Below, in pieces: positions 18,941 to 26,409 of a stretch of 64,000 nucleotides of DNA (positions are counted from its first letter, which is position 1; each line of letters starts with the position of its first letter). This DNA comes from Flavobacterium sp. CYK-55. Lineage in GTDB: Bacteria > Bacteroidota > Bacteroidia > Flavobacteriales > Flavobacteriaceae. The notes under the pieces were generated by a model. The model made no database searches and was not told where the DNA came from. It was given only the letters and a program-made list of their open reading frames with translations. The stretch covers positions 1-64,000 of the forward strand of contig NZ_JAHCDK010000010.1 in NCBI RefSeq assembly GCF_018413465.1. Direction: 5' to 3'. The position numbers and the translations under genes were made by a program.

Positions 18941-20401
18941 TTAAAATTGAAAATAGATAAAATCACTTGCTTGGTTTTTTATATTTAAGAGAATCATGAG
19001 TACAATAAAAAAATAAAAACTTTTCCGAAGAATACTCATCTGCCATCCGTTTTTGTTCAATGTTGGATGTACAATATATTCATGTTGACGATTAATCCAT
19101 TCAATCATGATTAAAAAGCACAGGTAAAAGAGTAGAGGAACAATTGTTTTTGTATAAGTTGTTTGGCTGCGAATTGTAAAAAAATGTTCGGCATTTGCAA
19201 TATTCTTAATATAAGCCAAGGCATGATTAATCGATTCTGCTCTAAAAAAAATCCAAGTAAAAGTAATTAGACCAAAAGTCAATAATATTTGTAAAAACTC
19301 TTTAATGCTTGGTAGTAAATGATGATGGTTGTGAAAGTTAGCTGTTCGGTTTTTAAATAATAATAATGGAATAAAGAGTAAAGCATTCAGTCCGCCCCAA
19401 CAAACAAATGTCCAGTTAGCACCATGCCAAAAACCACTGACTAAAAAAACAATCACAACATTCCTTACTTTAAAGAGCCCATTACCACGGTTCCCTCCTA
19501 AGGGCAAATACAAATAATCACGAAACCACGTTGAAAGCGAGATATGCCATTTTTGCCAAAATTCAGAGGTGTTTCTTGAAAAGTAAGGATAGTTGAAGTT
19601 GCGCATCAAATCAAAACCAAACAAACGAGAAAGACCTACTGCTATGTCTGAATAACCACTAAAATCACCATAAATCTGAAAAGAAAACAACACTGCCCCT
19701 AACACCAAAGTTCCTCCTGAATATTGATTGTAATTTGTAAAAATGTCATTGACATAATATGCAGCATTATCAGCAATCACAATTTTTTTAAAAAAGCCCC
19801 AAAGAATCAAACGCATGCCACCAACGGCAAGTTCGTAATCAAAATGTCGTTTTTTATAAAATTGAGGAAGCAGGTGTGTAGCTCGTTCAATAGGGCCTGC
19901 CACCAATTGCGGAAAGAAACTAACAAAGGCTAAAAAAGCTGTGAAATCTTTGGTTGGCTCTAATTTTTTACGATACACATCTATACCATAACTTAAGGTT
20001 TGAAAAGTATAAAAGCTAATACCTACAGGTAAAATGATGTTTAGTGAACTGATGTTCAAATCATGTCCAAAAAAACGGAAAGCGGTTTTGAAATTGTCAA
20101 TAAAAAAATTGAAATACTTAAAAAAGCCTAAAAGGCCCAAGTTGAGGCATAAACTTAAGGTCAACCATCGTTTGCGAATATTGACTCGTTCTTCGTTTAG
20201 GAGCTTCAATCCTACGTAAAAATCCACAACCGAGCTAAAGAGCAATAGGCTTAAGAATCGCCAATCCCACCAGCCATAAAAAATCAAACTTGAAGCAACG
20301 ATTAATCTATTTTGCCATTTCAGGCTGTTTTGGGTTGCAAACCAATACAAGACAAAGAAAATCGGCAGGAAAATCGCAAAGTCAATCGAATTAAACAGCA
20401 T
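18941..20401 (-). CDS. MBOAT-family O-acyltransferase (AlgI/DltB-like)
   Basis: This 486-residue polytopic membrane protein has about ten hydrophobic segments. The MBOAT core is present: SFYTFQTLSYGIDVY, FFPQLVAGPIERA, FWQKWHISLSTWFRDYLYLPLGGNRG and the invariant His in SGFWHGANWTFVCWGG. AlgI/DltB-type members move acyl groups across the inner membrane for modification of an extracytoplasmic polymer. The adjacent SGNH protein would complete the transfer. No polysaccharide biosynthesis genes lie next to it, so the acceptor is unknown. Confidence 0.92.
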   Translation of the reverse strand: MLFNSIDFAIFLPIFFVLYWFATQNSLKWQNRLIVASSLIFYGWWDWRFLSLLLFSSVVDFYVGLKLLNEERVNIRKRWLTLSLCLNLGLLGFFKYFNFFIDNFKTAFRFFGHDLNISSLNIILPVGISFYTFQTLSYGIDVYRKKLEPTKDFTAFLAFVSFFPQLVAGPIERATHLLPQFYKKRHFDYELAVGGMRLILWGFFKKIVIADNAAYYVNDIFTNYNQYSGGTLVLGAVLFSFQIYGDFSGYSDIAVGLSRLFGFDLMRNFNYPYFSRNTSEFWQKWHISLSTWFRDYLYLPLGGNRGNGLFKVRNVVIVFLVSGFWHGANWTFVCWGGLNALLFIPLLLFKNRTANFHNHHHLLPSIKEFLQILLTFGLITFTWIFFRAESINHALAYIKNIANAEHFFTIRSQTTYTKTIVPLLFYLCFLIMIEWINRQHEYIVHPTLNKNGWQMSILRKSFYFFIVLMILLNIKNQASDFIYFQF

Positions 20402-20487
20402 GTTGAGTAGTCAAAACTTTTGCGAGCTAATGTATGAAAAATCACATTCAAAAAGGGTAAAGTTTAAAATACTAAATTGGCTTTTCA

Positions 20488-20495
20488 TATATTTG
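20488..20495 (+). promoter_or_regulatory. -7 box deciding the start of the dehydrogenase-VOC gene
   Basis: TATATTTG is an exact TAnnTTTG match ending 14 nt before the ATG at 20510. A TTG-start reading frame opens earlier, at 20477, but that lies upstream of this box, so the ATG at 20510 is preferred. The -33 element is not clear. Confidence 0.6.
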
Positions 20496-20509
20496 AATTC
20501 AAAAAATAC

Positions 20510-21868
20510 ATGGCTTTAGTTCAAGATTTCAAGATTCTTCACCTCGATAGCAACCATCCAACTTTGTGGCAACAGTTGCAAGATTTAGGCTGTGAAAACC
20601 ATCAAGATTACACGTCAACCAAAGCCGAAGTGGCCGCCAAAATCCACGAGTATCACGGCATTGTCATCCGCAGTCGATTTGTCCTTGACCGCGCTTTTTT
20701 AGAAAAAGCCACGCAACTCAAATTCATTGCGCGTGTGGGCGCTGGCCTTGAAAGCATTGATGCCGAAGCTGCCGCCGAGCACAACATCGCGCTCATTGCT
20801 GCGCCCGAAGGTAACCGAAATGCTGTGGGCGAACACGCTTTGGGCATGTTGCTTTCCCTGATGAATCACCTCAATCAAGCCGATACGCAAATCCGTCAAG
20901 GTCAGCGACAGCGCGAAGGCAACCGCGGGCACGAACTCGATGGCAAAACCGTCGGGATTATTGGGTATGGAAATATGGGGAAATCCTTCGCCAAAAAGCT
21001 GCGCGGCTTTGATGTGGAGGTTTTGTGTTACGATATACAAGAGCATGTGGGCGATGCCAATGCGAAGCAAGTTTCACTTGAAGAGCTGCAACAAAAAGCC
21101 GATGTTTTGAGTTTGCACATTCCGTGGACACCTGAGACCAATGGCCTAGTCAATGCTGAATTCATTCATGCTTTTGCCAAACCATTTTGGCTCATCAATA
21201 CCTCGCGCGGCAAAAATGTGGTTACTGCTGATTTGGTTTCGGCGCTTAAATCCGGAAAAATCATAGGGGCAGGCCTAGATGTAATCGAATATGAAAACCT
21301 TTCATTTGAAACTTTAAACAGCGATGCATTGCCCGAGCCTTATCAGTATTTGCTCCAAGGGTCGAATGTTTTGCTCACACCTCATATTGCCGGCTGGACT
21401 TTTGAAAGCCACGAACGATTAGCGCAAGTGATTGTCGATAAAATCAAAGCGCTCATTTTTCATCAATCTTCTACAGAGATTCCAAAACCTAAAGTGACCG
21501 GAATTGGCGGTGTGTTTTTTAAAGCTAAAAACCCTGCAGAACTCAAAGCTTGGTATGCCGAACATTTGGGTTTTCCGGTGGATGAATACGGTTGTTCGTT
21601 TTGGTGGAAAGACGTTCAAGGCCATGATGCCATGACGCAATGGTCTCTGTTTGCCAACGATAGTCAATATTTTGAACCGAGCCAAGCGCCGCTGATGCTC
21701 AACTATCGCGTGAATGATTTAGAAGGTTTGCTCAGTCAATTAAAATCCTCAGGAATAACCGTTGTGGGTGAGCCGCAAAGTTTTGATTACGGCCAATTTG
21801 CATGGATACTCGACCCCGAAGGAAATAAAATTGAACTTTGGCAAGCCAATGACCGCGCATTTTTATAA
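20510..21868 (+). CDS. D-2-hydroxyacid dehydrogenase fused to a glyoxalase/VOC domain
   Basis: This 452-residue protein has two parts. Residues 1-315 form an NAD-dependent 2-hydroxyacid dehydrogenase related to phosphoglycerate dehydrogenase, with nucleotide motif GIIGYGNMGKSFA (149-161), catalytic Arg in NTSRG (230-234), an acidic residue in the 258-262 region and catalytic His in TPHIAG (290-295). Residues 328-452 form a VOC domain (VTGIGGVFFKAKNPAELKAW, then FAWILDPEGNKIELW). No stop codon or internal ATG separates them. The two are normally separate proteins, so this is a fusion or a lost stop. The dehydrogenase may act in serine synthesis or on another 2-oxoacid. The VOC substrate is unknown. 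A TM2 gene follows after 42 nt. Confidence 0.85.
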   Translation: MALVQDFKILHLDSNHPTLWQQLQDLGCENHQDYTSTKAEVAAKIHEYHGIVIRSRFVLDRAFLEKATQLKFIARVGAGLESIDAEAAAEHNIALIAAPEGNRNAVGEHALGMLLSLMNHLNQADTQIRQGQRQREGNRGHELDGKTVGIIGYGNMGKSFAKKLRGFDVEVLCYDIQEHVGDANAKQVSLEELQQKADVLSLHIPWTPETNGLVNAEFIHAFAKPFWLINTSRGKNVVTADLVSALKSGKIIGAGLDVIEYENLSFETLNSDALPEPYQYLLQGSNVLLTPHIAGWTFESHERLAQVIVDKIKALIFHQSSTEIPKPKVTGIGGVFFKAKNPAELKAWYAEHLGFPVDEYGCSFWWKDVQGHDAMTQWSLFANDSQYFEPSQAPLMLNYRVNDLEGLLSQLKSSGITVVGEPQSFDYGQFAWILDPEGNKIELWQANDRAFL

Positions 21869-21910
21869 AACTTTTTTTACTTTTATGACACTAACTTTAA
21901 AACAAACATC

Positions 21911-22207
21911 ATGGAAGACCAAAAATTCGAAGCGTGGAACCAACCGCAACCTGAACCGCAACCCCAATATCGCCCTGATAACAAAAAGGTAGCGGCCGGA
22001 ATTCTCGCCATTTTATTAGGCGGATTAGGCGTACATAAATTCGTTTTAGGATACACGACTGAAGGAATTCTGCAAATTGTTTTTAGCATCATTACCTGTG
22101 GAATTGCCGGAAGTTTGATTGGTCTTATCGAAGGAATTATTTACTTGACCAAAACCGATGAAGAGTTTTACCAAATGTATCAGGTAAACAAAAAAGGCTG
22201 GTTTTAA
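21911..22207 (+). CDS. TM2-domain small membrane protein
   Basis: This 98-residue protein has a Gln/Pro-rich N-terminus (residues 1-22). A TM2 domain follows: a Lys-rich start, hydrophobic helix AAGILAILLGGLGVHKFVLG with the conserved G-x-H-x-F/Y pattern, a short turn, and second helix GILQIVFSIITCGIAGSLIGLIEGI. TM2 proteins are widespread small inner-membrane proteins without an assigned reaction. It lies 42 nt after the dehydrogenase-VOC gene and 11 nt before the VOC gene (counted to its ATG). Confidence 0.88.
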   Translation: MEDQKFEAWNQPQPEPQPQYRPDNKKVAAGILAILLGGLGVHKFVLGYTTEGILQIVFSIITCGIAGSLIGLIEGIIYLTKTDEEFYQMYQVNKKGWF

Positions 22208-22218
22208 GATTGGCTTTG

Positions 22219-22596
22219 ATGAACCTCAATCAACTTACCATTCCGGTAGCTGAACTTGAACGTTCGGTTGCTTTTTATCAGAAATTAGGGCTTCAACTCA
22301 TAGTGTTGTCACGGCCACATTATGCTCGTTTTGCTTGTGCTGATGGGTCAACTACATTTTCTTTGCATTTAGCTGAAGGCCTAATAAATTCTGGTTGTTG
22401 GATTTATTTTGAAATCGAAAACCTCGATCAAAAAGTCCATGAATTGCAAAAACAAGGGTTTGATTTTGAAGAATTGCCCAATGATAAACCGTGGCTTTGG
22501 CGTGAGGCTCGGTTAAAAGATACGGATGGTCATCAACTTATTTTGTATTATGCCGGACAGAATAGGCTCAATCCGCCGTGGCGTATTAAAGAATAA
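22219..22596 (+). CDS. VOC/glyoxalase-fold protein
   Basis: This 125-residue single-domain VOC protein has LTIPVAELERSVAFYQKLGLQ at its start and LKDTDGHQLILYYAG near the end, the usual beta-alpha-beta-beta-beta halves with possible metal ligands. I chose the ATG at 22219 over the TTG at 22210 because the family starts directly with the first strand. The substrate is unknown. Its stop codon abuts the stop of the converging acyltransferase gene with no base between. Confidence 0.85.
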   Translation: MNLNQLTIPVAELERSVAFYQKLGLQLIVLSRPHYARFACADGSTTFSLHLAEGLINSGCWIYFEIENLDQKVHELQKQGFDFEELPNDKPWLWREARLKDTDGHQLILYYAGQNRLNPPWRIKE

Positions 22597-24411
22597 TTAT
22601 TCGCCTTTCTCAGCGAGTTTGCGCTCAAGTTCTGCCTGAAATTCTTCCATAACCGGTTTTACAGTACTTTCGGGCAAGTCGGCAATGCGAATATACATCA
22701 AGCCGTCTACGGCATTGTTAAACAACGGATCCACATTAAAAGCAATCACGCGTGCATTTTGTTTGATGTATTTTTTAATCAGCACCGGCAAACGCAAAGT
22801 GCCCGGCTCGATTTCATCAATAATTTTATCGAATTTATTCAAATCGGCTTCGGCTTCTTCAAATACAAAATCCTTGTCGGCATCTTTGAGTTTTACTTTG
22901 TATTCCTTTTTCGGATATACATATTGCGCCACATACGGATCATAATAATGCGATTTCATAAACTCAATCATCAGCGATTTTGAAAACTCCGTAAACTGAT
23001 TGCTGATGCTCACCCCGCCAATCAAATAACGGTGCTCCGGATGGCGCAAAGTAGTATGCACAATGCCTTTCCAAAGCAAAAATAGCGGCATGGGTTTTTG
23101 CTGATATTCTTTGGTGATGAACGCGCGTCCCATCTCAATAGATTTGCTCATCATATCGAACAACTCAGGCTCAAATCTGAACAATTCCTGCAAATAAAAC
23201 CCCGAAATTCCGTGTTTGGCAAAAATCTCAGAACCCAAGCCCATACGATAAGCGCCTGCAATTTGTTGGTTTTCTTCATCCCACAAAAACATGTGGTGAT
23301 AATATTCATCGTATTTATCGAGGTCAATAGAGTTGTTGGTTCCTTCGCCTATTTCTCTGAAAGTCACCTCGCGCAAACGCCCAATTTCGTGCAAGATGTT
23401 CGGAATTTTATGCGCTTCGGTAAAGAATACTTCATAGTTTTTGCTCACAGTTAGTCGAGAGTCAGAATGGCGCAAATTTTCAACTTCAGCCGCCATTTTC
23501 TCGCGGTTGGCCGGTGTGGCAATTTGCTTTGGACTGCGCGGTAGTTTTAACTGATTGAGATTTGTAGCCGATAGAAAGTTGTGGTCTTCATCATCAAATG
23601 AATTGGCCAACATATAGGTTTTCTTGCGCAAAAATTCTGAATATTCCTCTATAGTTTTATGCTCGTTTTGCTCGGTCACCAAAATAGGCTTTCCGATGCG
23701 GACTTTAATTACACGGTCTTTTTGGGTTAGTAATTCCGAAGGCAATTTGGCCGTGCGCAAAGTTGAATTCAAGCTGGACAAAAAGTAAAACAAACGGCTG
23801 TTTTTGGCGTGAAAATAAATCGGAACCACCGGAACTTGCGCTTTGCGAATCACTTTAATCGCGCCTTCTTCCCAGGTTTTATCAACCACAAGCTTTCCGT
23901 CTTTATAGGTTGAAACTTCACCGGCCGGAAACATACCCAAAGGTTTTCCGTCGCTCAAATGGCGCAGCGTTTCTTTGATGCCCACCACGCTTGATTTGGC
24001 ATCTTTGTGGTTTTCAAACGGATTCACCGGCATGATATACGGTTTCATCGGATCAATACGGTGCAACAAAAAGTTGGCGATGATCTTGAAATTCGGTTCG
24101 CGCTCGAGCATGAGTTTCAAGAGCAATATGCCGTCAATTCCTCCCAGCGGATGGTTTGAAATGGTAATGTATGCGCCGTCTTTGGGCAAGCGCTTGAGGT
24201 CTTCTTCAGGAATTTCAAATTTAATCTGAAACTCATCCAAAATGGCATTCAGAAAATCTAAATCGCGCAAATGCTTGTTGCGGTCGTAAATTTTATTCAG
24301 GGTTGAAATCTTCAAAACCTTCATGAGCAACCAACCAATAAAAGTGCCCAAAACGCCGTATTTATCGACATTGATCGCCTTGGCAACTTCTTTAGCGGTA
24401 ACTAATCCCAT
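22597..24411 (-). CDS. olsF: Bifunctional acyltransferase of ornithine/aminolipid synthesis (OlsF-like)
   Basis: This 604-residue protein has two acyltransferase halves. The N-terminal PlsC-type domain has SNHPLGGIDG (the NH...D motif) and MFPAGEVSTYKDGK (substrate motif). The C-terminal GNAT/hemolysin-like domain (about residues 320-560) has EIGRLREVTFREIGEGTNNS, DEYYHHMFLWD and GRAFITKEYQ. This order matches OlsF, in which the C-terminal half N-acylates ornithine and the N-terminal half adds the second, ester-linked acyl chain to make membrane ornithine lipids. Such bifunctional proteins are known from Bacteroidota. The specific amino acid head group is inferred from the family. Its start sits just after a -7 box at 24442-24449. 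Confidence 0.8.
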   Translation of the reverse strand: MGLVTAKEVAKAINVDKYGVLGTFIGWLLMKVLKISTLNKIYDRNKHLRDLDFLNAILDEFQIKFEIPEEDLKRLPKDGAYITISNHPLGGIDGILLLKLMLEREPNFKIIANFLLHRIDPMKPYIMPVNPFENHKDAKSSVVGIKETLRHLSDGKPLGMFPAGEVSTYKDGKLVVDKTWEEGAIKVIRKAQVPVVPIYFHAKNSRLFYFLSSLNSTLRTAKLPSELLTQKDRVIKVRIGKPILVTEQNEHKTIEEYSEFLRKKTYMLANSFDDEDHNFLSATNLNQLKLPRSPKQIATPANREKMAAEVENLRHSDSRLTVSKNYEVFFTEAHKIPNILHEIGRLREVTFREIGEGTNNSIDLDKYDEYYHHMFLWDEENQQIAGAYRMGLGSEIFAKHGISGFYLQELFRFEPELFDMMSKSIEMGRAFITKEYQQKPMPLFLLWKGIVHTTLRHPEHRYLIGGVSISNQFTEFSKSLMIEFMKSHYYDPYVAQYVYPKKEYKVKLKDADKDFVFEEAEADLNKFDKIIDEIEPGTLRLPVLIKKYIKQNARVIAFNVDPLFNNAVDGLMYIRIADLPESTVKPVMEEFQAELERKLAEKGE

Positions 24412-24441
24412 GAATAAATTTTAAATTGATTGAGCCGGAAA

Positions 24442-24449
24442 CAAAGATA
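24442..24449 (-). promoter_or_regulatory. -7 box of the olsF-like gene
   Basis: TATCTTTG on the minus strand lies about 30 nt before the ATG. It sits back to back with the exonuclease III promoter. Confidence 0.6.
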
Positions 24450-24478
24450 GCAAAAAACTCTACTTTGAAAGGCTTTTG

Positions 24479-24511
24479 TTGAATTTCCTCGGCACATTTT
24501 TATTACTTTTG
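24479..24511 (+). promoter_or_regulatory. Promoter of exonuclease III gene
   Basis: TTG (24479-24481), 22 nt and TACTTTTG (24504-24511) match the flavobacterial pattern. The ATG at 24536 is 24 nt downstream. A longer frame from TTG 24476 would begin upstream of this box and is rejected. Confidence 0.7.
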
Positions 24512-24535
24512 AAACGCTCATTTCAAAAGCCAATC

Positions 24536-25297
24536 ATGAAGATAATTTCATACAATGTCAACGGTATTCGGGCTGCTATTTCTAAAGGATTCATCCATTG
24601 GTTGCAAGCGGCAGACCCCGATGTAATTTGCCTGCAAGAAATCAAAGCAACACCCGATCAAATTCCAACGCTTGATATAGAACTCGCAGGTTACCCTTAT
24701 CACTATTGGTTTCCGGCGCAAAAAAAAGGCTACAGTGGCGTGGCGATTTTGTCAAAAGTTCAGCCCAAAAATGTAGTTTTCGGAACCGGCATAGAGCACA
24801 TGGATTTTGAAGGCCGCAACTTGCGCGTTGATTTTGAAGATTTCTCGGTCATGAGTTTGTATTTGCCTTCGGGCACCAATATTGATCGGCTTGACCACAA
24901 GTTCATGTATATGGACGATTTTCAGAACTACATCAGCGAGCTCAAAAAAACCATTCCCAACCTGATTATCTGCGGCGATTACAACATTTGTCACGAGGCT
25001 ATTGACATCCACGATCCGGTGCGAAACAAAACCGTTTCAGGCTTTTTGCCAGAAGAGCGCGCTTGGCTCGACGGCTTTATGAAATCGGGCTTTATTGACA
25101 GTTTTAGAATGCTCAACCCAGAACCGCACAACTATACTTGGTGGAGCTATCGTGCCGGTGCGCGCGGCAACAACAAAGGTTGGCGTATTGATTATTGCTT
25201 GGTCAGCGAGCCGTTGCGATCACGCATCAAGCGAGCGCTCATTTTACCCGAAGCCAAGCATTCTGATCATTGCCCCACAACCGTTGAAATTAGTTAG
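24536..25297 (+). CDS. xth: Exodeoxyribonuclease III (AP endonuclease)
   Basis: This 253-residue EEP-fold nuclease has MKIISYNVNGIRAA at the start (metal-site Asn), CLQEIKA (catalytic Glu), ICGDYNICHEAIDIH (Asp/Asn pair), WRIDYCLVS and the C-terminal catalytic SDHCP. The family cuts DNA 5' of abasic sites and degrades 3' ends in base-excision repair. The start at MKIIS fits family length and lies downstream of a good promoter. It is followed by a hairpin repeat element rather than by a conventional terminator. Confidence 0.95.
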   Translation: MKIISYNVNGIRAAISKGFIHWLQAADPDVICLQEIKATPDQIPTLDIELAGYPYHYWFPAQKKGYSGVAILSKVQPKNVVFGTGIEHMDFEGRNLRVDFEDFSVMSLYLPSGTNIDRLDHKFMYMDDFQNYISELKKTIPNLIICGDYNICHEAIDIHDPVRNKTVSGFLPEERAWLDGFMKSGFIDSFRMLNPEPHNYTWWSYRAGARGNNKGWRIDYCLVSEPLRSRIKRALILPEAKHSDHCPTTVEIS

Positions 25298-25305
25298 AAG
25301 CCAAG

Positions 25306-25381
25306 AACCTGCTCTGCGCTACTATCTTTTGGGTTGAACCCCAACCCAAAAGGATAACCGCTTCGATCAGGGCTAGGGCAT
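25306..25381. repeat. Intergenic hairpin repeat element, copy A
   Basis: A 14-bp stem (25323-25336 with 25342-25356) with one bulged G (25352) is flanked by GCTAC on the left and by ACCGCTTCGATCAGGGCTAGG on the right. A second copy lies at 45782-45855 with the same boxes and a differently sequenced but still paired stem tip. It sits just after xth. It could be a mobile intergenic repeat or a structured RNA. Confidence 0.8.
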
Positions 25382-25416
25382 CCATCAAAAATGAATCATT
25401 TGAATCACCCTAAAAT

Positions 25417-26376
25417 ATGAAACAAACCGCAACCCTATTACTCGGCCTACTGGTACTCACTTCATCGTGTGTGACCAAAAAAGTGTATCAAGACCTTGAA
25501 AGCAAATACGCCGACCTCAAAAAAGAAAACCGTCGTCTGCAAGATGAAAACGATGATTGCGTCAAAACCAAAGCCGATTTAGACATGGCTTACAACGCAC
25601 TCAAAGATGAACTCAATACAACCAAGCTAGAGCGTGATCGCAACATGGCCGATTATACCTCGGCGAGCAACAACCTCAAAGCGCTTCAGTCATCTTATGA
25701 CGCCTTAGAGAAAAACAGCAACGATGCTTTGCAAGCCAACATGGCCAAAAACCGCGATTTGCTTGACGAACTCAAAGCCAAAGAAAGAGCCTTGGCCAAT
25801 GAACAATCTCGACTCAATAAACTCAAAGCTGATTTGCAAGCCAGCTCTGAGCGCCTCACCGAGCTTGAAAACTTGATGGCCGCCAAAGATGCCAGCATGC
25901 GCAAACTCAAAGAAACTTTATCGAGCGCGCTCAACAGTTTTGAAGGTAAAGGACTCACGGTTCATCAAAAAAACGGAAAAGTCTACGTATCCATGGAAAA
26001 CAAATTATTGTTTAGCTCCGGAAGTTGGGCCGTAGGCTCTGAAGGGCGCCGTGCTGTGGTTGAAGTAGGTAAAGTATTGGCTGCCAACCCCGATATTTCA
26101 GTGCTCATTGAAGGCCACACCGACGACGACGCTTATAATGGTTCAGGTCCGATTGCCGACAACTGGGATTTATCAACCAAACGCGCCACAGTAATTGTCA
26201 ATATTTTGGCCGAGAACAAAAGCATCAATCCGCAGAATTTAACAGCAGCGGGCCGTAGTGAATATGCGCCGATATCAAGCAACAATACCGCTGACGGAAA
26301 AGCCAAGAATCGCCGTATTGAAATTATCTTGACCCCTAAACTCGACGAGATATCCAAAATGTTGAATCAAATGTAA
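25417..26376 (+). CDS. OmpA-family lipoprotein with coiled-coil region
   Basis: This 319-residue protein has a lipobox (LVLTSSC, Cys18). A long Lys/Glu/Asp/Asn-rich coiled coil (about residues 25-170) is followed by a C-terminal OmpA domain (about 190-310: ISVLIEGHTDDDAYNG, DLSTKRATVIVNIL and KNRRIEIILTP), the last with the Arg and Asp residues that bind peptidoglycan. It should be tethered to the outer membrane and bind the cell wall, acting as a Pal-like link. The coiled coil suggests self-association or spanning of the periplasm. A strong terminator follows. Confidence 0.9.
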   Translation: MKQTATLLLGLLVLTSSCVTKKVYQDLESKYADLKKENRRLQDENDDCVKTKADLDMAYNALKDELNTTKLERDRNMADYTSASNNLKALQSSYDALEKNSNDALQANMAKNRDLLDELKAKERALANEQSRLNKLKADLQASSERLTELENLMAAKDASMRKLKETLSSALNSFEGKGLTVHQKNGKVYVSMENKLLFSSGSWAVGSEGRRAVVEVGKVLAANPDISVLIEGHTDDDAYNGSGPIADNWDLSTKRATVIVNILAENKSINPQNLTAAGRSEYAPISSNNTADGKAKNRRIEIILTPKLDEISKMLNQM

Positions 26377-26380
26377 TAGA

Positions 26381-26407
26381 AAAGGGCTCCGTTTTGGAGC
26401 CCTTTTT
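26381..26407 (+). terminator. Strong terminator after the OmpA lipoprotein gene
   Basis: AAAGGGCTCC, a 5-nt loop and GGAGCCCTTT form a perfect 10-bp stem followed by T. A-residues on the other side make it usable by the converging gene as well. Confidence 0.9.
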
Positions 26408-26409
26408 AT

